Positions 24,603-34,046 of a stretch of DNA of 64,000 nt are shown here, piece after piece. The notes under the pieces are model-generated. The model saw only the letters and a program-made list of their open reading frames with translations, made no database searches and was not told the DNA's origin. The position numbers were made by a program, and so were the translations under genes. Position 1 is the stretch's first letter. Each line of letters opens with the position of its first letter. The stretch lies in assembly GCA_037444305.1 (NCBI GenBank), contig JBBIMP010000024.1, positions 1 through 64,000 of the forward strand, in the 5' to 3' direction. Source of the stretch: JBBIMP01 sp037444305. Its GTDB lineage: Bacteria > Acidobacteriota > UBA6911.

Positions 24603-27197
24603 ATGAAGGGGAAACGCAGGAAACCGGACGCTCACCGACCACCGGCGGGCGCGGCCCTTCCCGGCGGAATCTCGTTTCCCACACTCCTGCATAACGGCAT
24701 CCTCCTCCTTGCGGGAGCAGCCCTCCTGTCCCCTCTGATTGTCGGATCGGGCTATTACATGCCCCACGTATTCCTGAAAAGTGTCGTGTTCAGGACCTGC
24801 GTGGAGCTGATGTTGATCATTTATGTTGTCCTGGCCGCGGCGGCTCCTCAATGCCGGCCGGAGCGCAAAGGCATGGTCTACGCGGCCATAGCCTATTTCG
24901 GACTCATGCTGGTCAGTTCTCTTCCCGGCCTCAGCGCCAATGCGTGGAGCAGCTGGTGGGGAGATTTTGCGCGCATGGACGGCATGATCACGCAGCTGCA
25001 CCTGTTCGTGTTCTTCCTCGTCCTGGCATCGTCAGTCCGCAAGGAGAGAGAATGGCATCTCCTGATGGGGGTGTCCGTTTTCGCAGGATTGTTGATGGGC
25101 ATGTCCGGCCTCGTTCAGGATCTGAGTCCGGGATCGCTTTTTGAGCCGTCTGCCGATCCTCGAACCCAGGGTGTGGCCGGCAACGCGGGCTTCTTCGCCG
25201 CGCATCTTCTGCTCAACGTCTTCGTTGCTCTTTTCCTGGTCGCGCGCGCCGATCCGGCGGTCCACGCCCGGGCTGTCAAAATCTGGCTCGCCCTGCTCGC
25301 CCTCGTGGATCTCGCGCTGCTCTTCCGAGACCAGCAGCTCACTCGGCGGGGCTTGCCTGGAATCGTCGAGGAGATTGCTCAAAGTCCCGGTGCGCCGGCG
25401 GCCGTCTTCCTTCTGCACGCGCTCGTGCTCGGGTGGTTCGTCCTGCGCCGAAACCGCCTCGCCGGACCGATCGGCATGGTCGCCTGCAGCCTCTTCTTCG
25501 TGTACATGATCCAGAGCAGCCGGACCAGGGGGGCCCTGGTCGGCCTGGCTGCCGCTCTCGTGTTCGCGGCGCTGCTTTACGCCGTCGGAGGCACGCGGAA
25601 GCCTCTGCGCCTGGCTGCGGTCGGCCTTCTGGCGGCGGTGGTCGGCCTGTCCGGCATGCTGGTTTGGGACGGGGACTCCGACTGGCTCCGACACGCCCCG
25701 GGACTGGCGCGGCTGGTGGCGAGTTCGGCGCAGGAGGGCGAGGTCGCATTCCGTCTGCTCACCTGGAAGGCTTCGCTGCAGGGATTTCTGGATCGGCCGC
25801 TCATGGGGAGGGGACCGGAGAACTTCAGGTATGTCTACGACCGTTACTTTCCGGAGGAGTTGTTCCGCCACGCGGATTCGGATCTCTGGGCGGACCGGGC
25901 GCACAACATCTTCATCGATACGGCAATTTCCGGCGGCGCCCCGGGGCTCGCGGCAACCCTCGTTCTCTTCGGCCTGATGATGGGAATCCCACTGGCTCTG
26001 TGGTTTCGCCGCAAGGACCCGTCGTGCCTCGTCCTGGCGACGCTCGCCGCCGCCTATCTTACCCAGGGCCTCTTCTGGTTCGACAGCATCAATACGTATC
26101 CGGTGCTTTTCATGATTCTGGCCTACGTCGCCCGCATGGGGGACAGCGGCGCTGAACCGTCCCCGGGACGGGCACCGTCCGAAACCGAAGCTCCAAAGCT
26201 ACCCCCCTCCGCCAGGACAGCGCTCCTCGTCGCTCTGCCCGCGGTGGCGCTCTGCGGCTGGTTTTCCCTGGTCAAACCCTTTCAGTCGAACGCAGCGCTC
26301 GTCCAGGCGCTGAGCCTGAAGCGGACGGTGGATGCCGGCTCGGGCAGCCCCTTGCCGGCATACAGCCCGCAGGCCGTGGATCTCTTCGAAGCTGCCGCCC
26401 GGTCTCCGCACACCGGGATGTACGAAGCGCGCGAGGAGTTCGCCCGCTATGCCATCGAACTGGGCGGCGCTTCCTATGTGCCGGCTGCGCTGCGGGCGTC
26501 GGTTGCCCGCCGGGCGATCCAACAGCTCGACGCAAGCATCCTTCAGGATCCCGAGAACGTCCGTCACTACCAGTTCCGAGCAGTCACGGTCAACCTGGTC
26601 CTTCGAGCCGTGGCGGAAGCCGATCCCGGCCTGTTCGATTCCCTGGCGCGGGAGAATCTGAAAATCCTGGAGCGCGCCGCAGAACTGAGCCCGACGAGAG
26701 CCGAACTGCACCTTGCCGAGGCGGACACTCTGTTCCTGCTGGGCAAAAACGATGAGCGTCTCGCCGCACTGGAAAAGGGCGCCGAACTGAGTCCATCCAA
26801 CAAGAGCATTCAGTTGGAGTTGATGCGCAGCTACATCGGCGCAGGCCGGCCGGAAAGGGCGGCCTCATTCTGGAACCTCGCGAGGCAGCTTCCGCTGCAA
26901 TGGGAAAGAGCCGATTACGACGGGCTGGTCGAACTCTTCCATAGCGCAGGGGCATTCGCCCAGGCTGCTCAACTCCTGGAGGAGCAGCTGGCGCTGGGCC
27001 ATGATCCGCCTGCTCTCCTGCCACGCCTGGCCGCCGCCTATCGCGACATGGGCAGTTTCGACCTCGCCAGGAAAACTGCCGGCCGGGCATTGGCGGCGGC
27101 GCCGCAGCTCCACGATGAGGTACGGGCGCTTCTGGAGAGCATCGACCGCAAAGAGAGGGAAAACCCGGCAGACAGGAGCGGGAAGCCGGTGCGGTAA
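24603..27197 (+). CDS. O-antigen ligase (Wzy/WaaL family) fused to TPR domain
   Basis: 864 residues. Residues 25-540 carry about twelve membrane helices, with the large periplasmic loop and Wzy_C-type core (GRGPENFRYVYDRYFPEEL, ADRAHNIFIDTAISGGAPG) that includes the conserved His/Asn region. Residues 600-850 are TPR-like (LKILERAAELSPTRAELHL, RLAALEKGAELSPS). This fusion occurs in ligases or polymerases that join polymerised glycan to lipid or protein. AGGA precedes the ATG. It closes the sigma-led operon, linking surface-glycan attachment to that regulator (inference). Confidence 0.85.
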   Translation: MKGKRRKPDAHRPPAGAALPGGISFPTLLHNGILLLAGAALLSPLIVGSGYYMPHVFLKSVVFRTCVELMLIIYVVLAAAAPQCRPERKGMVYAAIAYFGLMLVSSLPGLSANAWSSWWGDFARMDGMITQLHLFVFFLVLASSVRKEREWHLLMGVSVFAGLLMGMSGLVQDLSPGSLFEPSADPRTQGVAGNAGFFAAHLLLNVFVALFLVARADPAVHARAVKIWLALLALVDLALLFRDQQLTRRGLPGIVEEIAQSPGAPAAVFLLHALVLGWFVLRRNRLAGPIGMVACSLFFVYMIQSSRTRGALVGLAAALVFAALLYAVGGTRKPLRLAAVGLLAAVVGLSGMLVWDGDSDWLRHAPGLARLVASSAQEGEVAFRLLTWKASLQGFLDRPLMGRGPENFRYVYDRYFPEELFRHADSDLWADRAHNIFIDTAISGGAPGLAATLVLFGLMMGIPLALWFRRKDPSCLVLATLAAAYLTQGLFWFDSINTYPVLFMILAYVARMGDSGAEPSPGRAPSETEAPKLPPSARTALLVALPAVALCGWFSLVKPFQSNAALVQALSLKRTVDAGSGSPLPAYSPQAVDLFEAAARSPHTGMYEAREEFARYAIELGGASYVPAALRASVARRAIQQLDASILQDPENVRHYQFRAVTVNLVLRAVAEADPGLFDSLARENLKILERAAELSPTRAELHLAEADTLFLLGKNDERLAALEKGAELSPSNKSIQLELMRSYIGAGRPERAASFWNLARQLPLQWERADYDGLVELFHSAGAFAQAAQLLEEQLALGHDPPALLPRLAAAYRDMGSFDLARKTAGRALAAAPQLHDEVRALLESIDRKERENPADRSGKPVR

Positions 27198-27375
27198 GAC
27201 GAGCGCGGCATCGCTCGGTCAAGCGGGGCTTCCGAATCAGCACAATCTTTGCCTGAAGCGGCCGCCTAAGGGTGCAGGATCCTGCCTCTTCTTGCACCCC
27301 TCCAGGGTGCCTCGCCATTTCCGGCTTTTTCCGGGGGTCGCGCCGCTTCGCGGCTTACCCCCGGCTGTTCTCTTT

Positions 27376-27392
27376 GTGCCCCGCCGGGGCAC
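27376..27392. repeat. GTGCCCC hairpin downstream of gspD
   Basis: Perfect 7-bp stem GTGCCCC/GGGGCAC with a three-base loop, in the 259-base gap between the convergent O-antigen ligase and gspD genes. A second pairing (GGGTGCA with TGCACCC, about 27269-27298) lies nearby. Either may act as a weak terminator; neither has a T-run. Nothing else is seen in this gap. Confidence 0.5.
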
Positions 27393-27456
27393 GGGGTGCC
27401 GATGCCGCGGGGATCCCCATTCGCTTCGGGATACCGGCTTTAGACTGCTTCCGCCT

Positions 27457-30086
27457 TCACTTCGGAGGGATGACCTTGGGCGGATCCTCTTTTTTCATGC
27501 GCCGCTCTTCCTCCTTCATCCGCTGTTTCCGCGCGTCTTCCAGGTCCTCCAGGTGATTGCGCTGGAAGCTGTCGACGAGCTTGCGGACGTTGCGCAGAGA
27601 ATCCTGCAGCTCGCGGGTCATTTCCTGGAAGCGCTCCGGCGTGCGGATCACGTGCGGCGTGATCAGGATCAGCAATTCGGTCCTGGCCGCGCTCCTGGTG
27701 GAGCGCCCGAAGAGCGCGCCCACAAGCGGAATTTCCGAAAGAAAGGGAACGCCGCTCCGCGACCGAGCATCGGACTCACGTATGAGGCCTGCGATCGCGA
27801 CCGTCTCGCCGTCCTTCACGGCGAGCGTCGTTTGGACGCTGGCCTTGTTGAATGTCGGCCCCGTGGGCGTCTGCGCTCCCGGGGAGCTCAGCTCGTGGGC
27901 TATTTCCAGCGTCACGGTCCCCGAGGCGGAGATGCGGGGCATGATGATCAGCGCCACGCCCGTGTCCCGGTACTGCACGCTCGTGGTGGCTCCGCCGGCC
28001 GCGGCGACATAGGAAGTTCCGGGGTATGGGACTTCGCCGCCGACGACGATCTTGGCCACCGTCCCGTCCAAGGCGAGCACCGAGGGCGCCTCCAGGACCC
28101 GGACGTTGGTCTTCGTGCGCAGGGCGTCCAGGGCCAGCAGGATTTCCCGGCCGTCGCCCACGAACGCGAAGGTGTTTGCCGTGAGCGCGCCGGTGGCGCC
28201 CGAGACGCCGGCCGTGGTCTGCCGGTCGCCCGCGGCGCGGGCCTGCAGATCGGCGGCGATGCCGAAGCTGAGGGCGTCGGTCAGGTCGACCTCGAAGATG
28301 CGCGCGTCGATCAGGACCTGCCGCGGCATGACGTCCATTTTGCGGATAATCTCCAGGATGTAGGCGTAGTCCGCCGCGCTCGCCTGGATGATGAGCGAGT
28401 TGTTGATGTCGTCGGCAACCACACGCACGGTGTCCTGCAGGCCCGTGAAGACGCCGCCCCGCAGGATCTGCGCCGACATGCTGGGCCCCTGGCTCAGACG
28501 CGGGCCCAACTGCTGCCCCGCGCCGTAGAAGCCGCCGCCGAAGCTGCCGCCCATCTGCTGGCCGAAGCCGCCGCCATATTGGCCTCCTTGGTAGGGGCTT
28601 CCACCGAAGCCGCCCGCCATTCCGCCGCCCGCCTGGCCGAAAGGCGTCTGGATTCCGCCGGCAGCTCCCTGCTGCGTCCCCGGCTGCGTGCCGGTCTGCG
28701 TGGGGCCGCCCTCGCCGCCGAAAAGCATGGAGAGGATCATGGCAATATTGGAGGCCGTCGAGTTCTCGACCGTGTAGACAAAAGTCTGGATATTCCGGCC
28801 AACCGTGGCATCGAGCCGGTCGATCCAACGCTTGACTTCGGCAAGCGCGCGCTTCGAGTTGGCCATGACGAGAACCGCATTCAGGCGGTCCAGCGAGATG
28901 AAGTAAACGCCCGTCGGGCTGTCCTTGCCTCCTGCGCCGAAGATCTTCTTCAGGTCTTCGAGGACGTCGGCCGACTTGTTGTATTTGATCTCGATAACCT
29001 CCACCAGTTCGGGATCGAGGTAGCTGTCGTCCAGCAGCCGGATGATCTCGATGACCTTCGAGACGCTGTCCGTGTAGTCGGTGACGATCAGCATGTTCAG
29101 GCGCTCGTACGGCATGATGACCCCGCCGTCGGTCATGAACAGCCTGAGCGGTTCGAGCAGGTCCCGCACCGGGACGAACTCGACCCGGATCACATGCGTT
29201 GCCAGGCGCGGGATTCTCGTGACCGGCCGCTGCTCGGCCTGCGGGACGGGAGGAGCCGGCGTTTCCGGCTGCTGTGCCGCCGCCGGAGGAGCTGCCGCCG
29301 GCGGAGTCTCAGCGGGGGGAACGGTCGGAACTGCCGGTTTTCCCACCGCCGGCTTCTCCACGGGCGGTTCTGCCGGGGGCACAGGCGGCAGGTGTTCNNN
29401 NNNNNNNNNNNNNNNNNNNNNNNNNNNNNNNNNNNNNNNNNNNNNNNNNNNNNNNNNNNNNNNNNNNNNNNNNNNNNNNNNNNNNNNNNNNNNNNNNCCA
29501 CCGCCGGCTTCTCCACGGGCGGTTCTGCCGGGGGCACAGGCGGCAGGTGTTCGATGATCTCGAGGCCCCGCTTGAGCGCGGCGGAGATGGGCACGATCTG
29601 GTAGATGGAGCCCTGCATCACGAGCGCGGCGTTGTTGTTCTTGAGGATCATGTTGAACAGCGGCAGGACGTCGTCCTTGGACATGGGAGCCGAGCTGTGA
29701 ATCGTCACGCTCCCGCGGACCTCCGGATCTATGATGATCGGCGTGATGCCCAGCGTGGCGGCAATCGTGTTGATGAACTCGTACAGCTCCTGGTTGTCGA
29801 AAGACAGCTGGATCTGCTCGCTCGAGAGGGGCGCGCGCTGCACGATCGAGGGAACGGGCGGCCTGGCCCCCGGCTCCTGCTGCTGCACCGGCGTAGGCGG
29901 CTGCGCCTGCGTGCCCCGGAGCTCTTCCAGCAGGCGCTGAGCGATGCGGCGCCGCTCCTCCTCCGTCATCGGGGGACGCTGCGGCGGATCCTGCGCCGCC
30001 GTCCGGGCCGTCGTCAGTCCACCCGCCCCCACCGTAACGGCAAAAATGAGACAGGCAATCCGAAGTTTGCTGGCGAAATTGTGCAC
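27457..30086 (-). CDS. gspD: Type II secretion outer-membrane secretin GspD, interrupted by an assembly gap
   Basis: Forms the outer-membrane channel of the type II secretion system. From a GTG at 30086 (GAGAGGAA upstream) come a signal peptide and the N0 domain (LSFDNQELYEFINTIAATLG), then a Pro/Ala linker that contains 100 Ns, then N-domains (DYTDSVSKVIEIIRLLDDSY, VLVMANSKRALAEVKRWIDRL), a Gly/Gln-rich insert, and the secretin core (VLIDARIFEVDL, VGGEVPYPGTSY, TELLILITPHVIRTPERF). The gap is flanked by identical 55-base copies. Removing 155 bases (the Ns plus one copy) joins both halves in one frame of about 824 codons, so the gene is probably intact. Last gene of the gsp operon. Confidence 0.9.
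29343..29397. repeat. 55-base duplicated contig end, left of the gap
   Basis: Identical to 29498-29552. Both copies abut the run of Ns, as expected when two contigs sharing a terminal k-mer were scaffolded without merging. Confidence 0.9.
29398..29497. other. Scaffold gap of exactly 100 Ns inside gspD
   Basis: The round length is a placeholder rather than a measured distance. Flanking 55-base duplicates suggest that the true gap is negative (an overlap). Confidence 0.97.
29498..29552. repeat. 55-base duplicated contig end, right of the gap
   Basis: Second exact copy of 29343-29397. It encodes part of the Pro-rich linker of GspD. Confidence 0.9.
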
Positions 30087-30192
30087 GTGAGTTCCTCTCG
30101 ATCTTGATTGTTCCTTTGGCCCGCCTTGTGCATTACGATGCGAACCATTCACGAAGGTCCTTCTCAGATTCCGATATCGCGAACCAGCCATG

Positions 30193-31035
30193 CTAGTTCA
30201 TGGGCGGATCGGGCCGAACGATATCCCCGAACGGCGTGCGGATGATGCGCCTTCCCTGTGCATCCCTCAGTTCTCCCGGCCTGGCGGCTTCCGCGGCGGG
30301 TTGCGTCGCAACCGGGACCACCGCCGCCGGCTGCCGGGCCGCACCGCCTGCACCCTGCACCGGCGCCATCACCGTGCCCGCCTGAGGCGCCGGCCTGGGA
30401 GGCTCTGAGCTGCTCGCAACCACCGTGGGTCTGGCGACAGCGCCGCCGCCCGCCGCACCCGCGCCGAAATTCACGATCCGCGTGGCCACGATCGGCGTCT
30501 TACCGGCCTGGGCCGGGCGCTTCGAGCCGTCATACAGCGGGATCACCTCCCGCTGTCCGCCGGCTTCGAGGATGATCCTGTCCGCGGTGATGTCGGTGAT
30601 GGTGAATCCCTGGTAGGTGTCTCCGAGCCTCTTGCTCTGGACTTTGCGCCGGGCCCCTCCCTGCTGCGTGGGATCCACGATCGAGGCCACCCGCTCGTTC
30701 CCCCACAGCGTCACACCCGCCAGAATCGGCTTGACGCTCATCGAGGGCGCCTCCACCACGGCGGGCGTTTCCTGTGCGGCTTCCGGCCCTCTCCCCTCGG
30801 CAAAGAGGTTTTGCCCGGGGATGGACTGGTACTCGGCGGGATCGTAGGGCACCCTTTCCGGCAGCGGCGGCAGCTCGCCTTCGCCGGCCATCAGCTTTTT
30901 GGGGTCCTCTGCCGGCTGCAGCTGCGCCACATCGTTGCTCTGTTTAAACTGCTGAATCGACCGCCACAACTGCCATCCCAGCAGCCCGGCTATCCCCAGA
31001 AGCGCCACGTTGATTGCGATCCATTTCCTGGTCAT
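30193..31035 (-). CDS. gspC: Type II secretion inner-membrane protein GspC-like (PilP-like)
   Basis: 280 residues. One N-terminal membrane helix (INVALLGIAGLLGWQLW), then a linker and a small beta domain (about 90-180: ILAGVTLWGNERVASIVD, ITDITADRIILEAGGQREVI) that matches the homology region of GspC/PilP, which contacts the N0 domain of the secretin. The C-terminal 100 residues are Pro/Ala-rich and probably disordered. It directly precedes gspD, as in most type II operons. Low sequence conservation makes the exact subfamily uncertain, but the position and topology fit well. Confidence 0.78.
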   Translation of the reverse strand: MTRKWIAINVALLGIAGLLGWQLWRSIQQFKQSNDVAQLQPAEDPKKLMAGEGELPPLPERVPYDPAEYQSIPGQNLFAEGRGPEAAQETPAVVEAPSMSVKPILAGVTLWGNERVASIVDPTQQGGARRKVQSKRLGDTYQGFTITDITADRIILEAGGQREVIPLYDGSKRPAQAGKTPIVATRIVNFGAGAAGGGAVARPTVVASSSEPPRPAPQAGTVMAPVQGAGGAARQPAAVVPVATQPAAEAARPGELRDAQGRRIIRTPFGDIVRPDPPMN

Positions 31036-31050
31036 TTCACTTCCTCCCGC

Positions 31051-31638
31051 CTAAAAGCCTGCTCCCGGCTGCTCCTCTGCCTTGGCCTCGGGTACGGCGA
31101 TGTATCCCGACACGGTCATGCTCGGCCGGATCTCGTACCGCCGCTGCATCCGGAATCCGTTGACTGCCAGTTCTTCCAGGGTGAGATAACGCTCATGGTT
31201 CTCGACCGAGGCGATGTACTGCACGAGCTGCTCCGGATTGCAGTTGGTCTCTATCCGCACCGACACCTTCACCAGGTTGTCCTGCAGCTTCTGCTCCCGC
31301 TGGATGTCCTTGCGAATGATCTCCACGCCGGCACGCCCGGCCAGGTCGCTCAGCAGCTTCTGCAGCTCGGCCCCGGCGATGGACGGATTATCCCCCGGCA
31401 GCAGTTTTGCCAGGTTCTGCTCCAGCCTTTGCCGGTAGTTGTCGACGCGGGCCCTGTAGCTCTCTTCCTGTGCCAGGGTTTCCTTCTGCCGGATCAGCAG
31501 CCGCTTCTTGACGTCCAGGTCGACCGACTGATCCTCGAGGCCGGAGAGCGACACGGTCCCGACGTACCAGATGAGAATGCCGGCGGCAATGAACCCGCCG
31601 ACGAGGAGGAAATATCTTTCTCTGTTCGATATTTTCAT
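31051..31638 (-). CDS. gspM: Type II secretion inner-membrane protein GspM (PilO-like)
   Basis: 195 residues: short N-terminal tail, one membrane helix (YFLLVGGFIAAGILIWYV), a coiled coil (KKRLLIRQKETLAQEESYRA) and a ferredoxin-like domain (LVKVSVRIETNCNPEQLVQY). This is the GspM/PilO fold, part of the inner-membrane platform with GspL. The ATG at 31638 overlaps the stop of gspL by four bases (ATGA), which decides against longer upstream starts. Confidence 0.82.
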   Translation of the reverse strand: MKISNRERYFLLVGGFIAAGILIWYVGTVSLSGLEDQSVDLDVKKRLLIRQKETLAQEESYRARVDNYRQRLEQNLAKLLPGDNPSIAGAELQKLLSDLAGRAGVEIIRKDIQREQKLQDNLVKVSVRIETNCNPEQLVQYIASVENHERYLTLEELAVNGFRMQRRYEIRPSMTVSGYIAVPEAKAEEQPGAGF

Positions 31639-33038
31639 TTCTGTCCCTCGCACCTGGCTTCGAACGTGAACCGGTCCTTGCCCGTCTGCGCGTCCTTGAA
31701 GATGGTGCCCCGCTGTACGACGTTCATCAGCAGCACGGATTTTTCGAGTTTCGGTATCAGGTCGGGCGCCGAGGAGCTGGAGCCGGACATCTGGATGGTG
31801 CAATCCTTGTTGGAATAGACGTTGAGAAACGTGTCCGTCGGCAGCACCTGGGTGAGCTCCCGCAGAATCTCGAGATTCATGTCGCGCTTGCGCAGGATGC
31901 CCTCTATGAAGGTAATCCTCTTTTCCAGCGCCTCAGCCTCCGCGCGGATTGCCAGCACCACGTCCACCCGCGGCTTCAGCGCCTGGAGCTCGGCATCGAT
32001 CTGGCCGACGAGGACCCGCTCCTGGTACATCCGGTGCAATCCGAGCCCGGCGGCGAGAGCGACAATGACCAGCCCGAGGACCGCCGCCGGCACGTAGGCC
32101 CAGCGCGTCTGCCGGAAGCGCAGGCTGGACGGAAGAAGGTTCATCGGAAGGGGCGCCCGCCTGGTGATGCCGCAGTAGGCCAGGCTCAGCGACTGGGCGG
32201 CCTTCTGCAGCAGCGCCTGGGTCTTGACCGGCGCTTCGAAGCGCAGCCGCCGGCCCAGCAGCTCGCAGCCTTCCATATCGGGATCCAGTTCCCGCTTCAC
32301 CTCTTCCGAGCGCTCGCCCGCCAGGAGAATGCTTTCGATGGTCTCTTCCGGGTCCAGCCGGACCTTGCCGACTGCGCTCTCGAGTTCTCTTGGCAGCAGA
32401 TCGGTCCACGCGTCCGAATCACGCTTCGTCGCTGCCTGCGTGTAGATCACGAATCCGCGGCGCAGGATCGTGAGTTCCAGGCGGCCGGAGCTGCAGTCTG
32501 CGACCACGAATGTCTTCTGCGCCGCCTCTCCGCTGGTGGCGGCAAACATGGCGGCGAGCGCGATCGATCCGGCCATGATGATCGAGGGCTGAATGCCGAG
32601 TTCCTTCAGGACCTCGAGGTGCCCGTCCAGGATCGGTTTGCGAATCATCACGAGAAGCACCTGGAGCCGCTTGTCGGTCTTGGCCGGCCGCCTCAGGACA
32701 TAGTCGTGGTAAAAGTTGTTCTCCTCCGTCGGCTCGAACGACTGCACCTGGTACTGCACCACCTGCCGGAGGTTGTCTTCCACTTCCCGCGGGAGGTCCA
32801 GGAACCGCACGATGACGTTCTCCAGCGGCAAACCGAGGACGATCCTGTCCCGCTTGAGCCTCTCCCCCCTGAAAAAGGCGTCTATCTCCCGGCGCACCTC
32901 CTGGCGCTCCCGCGACCGGTAGGCCTCTATCCGCCGGAAAGCGGTGAAGACGCCCCCGGAGAAGTTGCTCCGCAGGCAGGAGATCAGCAGATCCTCCCCC
33001 CTGATTTCCACTCCGACACTGCTTTTCAGATAAATCAC
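31635..33038 (-). CDS. gspL: Type II secretion platform protein GspL (PilM-PilN fusion type)
   Basis: 467 residues. The cytoplasmic N-terminal two thirds resemble the actin-like PilM domain (FLDLPREVEDNLRQVVQYQV, TFVVADCSSGRLELTILRRG). One membrane helix lies near residue 310 (AAVLGLVIVALAAGLGL), followed by a periplasmic PilN-like ferredoxin fold after a coiled coil (LEKRITFIEGILRKRDMNL). GspL recruits the GspE ATPase to the membrane. The start is GTG. It lies between gspK (12 bases) and gspM (overlap). Confidence 0.85.
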   Translation of the reverse strand: MIYLKSSVGVEIRGEDLLISCLRSNFSGGVFTAFRRIEAYRSRERQEVRREIDAFFRGERLKRDRIVLGLPLENVIVRFLDLPREVEDNLRQVVQYQVQSFEPTEENNFYHDYVLRRPAKTDKRLQVLLVMIRKPILDGHLEVLKELGIQPSIIMAGSIALAAMFAATSGEAAQKTFVVADCSSGRLELTILRRGFVIYTQAATKRDSDAWTDLLPRELESAVGKVRLDPEETIESILLAGERSEEVKRELDPDMEGCELLGRRLRFEAPVKTQALLQKAAQSLSLAYCGITRRAPLPMNLLPSSLRFRQTRWAYVPAAVLGLVIVALAAGLGLHRMYQERVLVGQIDAELQALKPRVDVVLAIRAEAEALEKRITFIEGILRKRDMNLEILRELTQVLPTDTFLNVYSNKDCTIQMSGSSSSAPDLIPKLEKSVLLMNVVQRGTIFKDAQTGKDRFTFEARCEGQK

Positions 33039-33050
33039 AGGGTCTTCGCC

Positions 33051-34046
33051 TCAAAGATTTGCAATGTTTTCATTCCAGTAGAGGATCCTGTATTTCGTCG
33101 CTTCCCGCACATCGAGATTGATCACGGCCCGGATCACCCGTTTGACCTTCGAGCCGTCCTTCTGACCGGCGGCGGTCAGCGTGTAAAACCCCGTCGGCGT
33201 CACGGTCAAAAACGGCAGGGTGGTCGGCCCCAGCGCCGTCGGCAGCTCGTTGGTCACCTCTCCCAGATCGGCGAAGGGCCGTGCCAGGCGCCTCTCGTAG
33301 ATGACGCGCGCCGCCTCCGGCGGCATGCCCGGGACCGCCAGGAGCACCTCCAGCGGCGCGTAATTCACGTTGATCCGGTTGGAGGTGGTGTAGACCGTGA
33401 AATACCGCGACAGTCCGTAGCGCTGCACGATGTTGCCTTCGGGATCCCGTTCCTGGCGGCCGAAGAAGTAATCCCGCGTCACCCCTCTCACCAGCAGGAG
33501 CTCCTCCACCGTGTCGAACCTGCCGTTCTTGGCCTTGTACGGCGGCTCCAGCCCCTGGTAGTAGTCGTCCTCCGCCCCGTTGAGGTGGTGGGCGCTGTCG
33601 ATGTCCCGCCAGTCCATGATCGAGTCGGCGATGACATCCGCATCGGTCTTTTCGATCCCCGCGACTTCGAGCGCGGAGCGGAGCAGCTCCTCCGGGACGA
33701 AGTTCAGGTTGATTTTGCCCGATTCGTCCTGGATTTCCACCTCGTAGGTTCCGGTGCCGAAGTGCCCGGTCACTTTTCCCAGGTCCACTGCGTCCGGTTC
33801 CTCCGGCAGTTCCAGTTGCCGGACGCGGGGAGCATACCTTTTTCCCCACAGCTGGTAAATGGTGGCCGCCATCCCGGCACGCGCCGTGTAATAGGCCTCC
33901 GCCAGGTCCCTGTCGTTGCGCGCGGCCGAGACCTCCACGAAACTCTCCCGTGCGAAGCTGAGCGCCAGCACCGACAGCGCGACCAGGACCCAGACCAGAG
34001 CGATCAGGATGACCCCGTTCTGATCCCCCTGCCGCCGGAGCATCAT
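33051..34046 (-). CDS. gspK: Type II secretion minor pseudopilin GspK
   Basis: 331 residues. The N-terminal pilin-like helix (GVILIALVWVLVALSVLAL) is followed by the large GspK head domain: YYTARAGMAATIYQLW, ESGKINLNFVPEELL, IMDWRDIDSAHHLNG and two SAM-like regions (INVNYAPLEVLLAVPGM). It sits at the tip of the pseudopilus with GspI and GspJ. As usual for GspK, the residue after the leader (N-G) is not followed by Glu at position 5. ATG at 34046 overlaps the gspJ stop. Confidence 0.88.
   Translation of the reverse strand: MMLRRQGDQNGVILIALVWVLVALSVLALSFARESFVEVSAARNDRDLAEAYYTARAGMAATIYQLWGKRYAPRVRQLELPEEPDAVDLGKVTGHFGTGTYEVEIQDESGKINLNFVPEELLRSALEVAGIEKTDADVIADSIMDWRDIDSAHHLNGAEDDYYQGLEPPYKAKNGRFDTVEELLLVRGVTRDYFFGRQERDPEGNIVQRYGLSRYFTVYTTSNRINVNYAPLEVLLAVPGMPPEAARVIYERRLARPFADLGEVTNELPTALGPTTLPFLTVTPTGFYTLTAAGQKDGSKVKRVIRAVINLDVREATKYRILYWNENIANL

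Noticed and set aside
29274..30107. Plus-strand open frames running through the 100 Ns
   Set aside because: The Ns translate as unknown residues and create false frames. The real gene is gspD on the minus strand.
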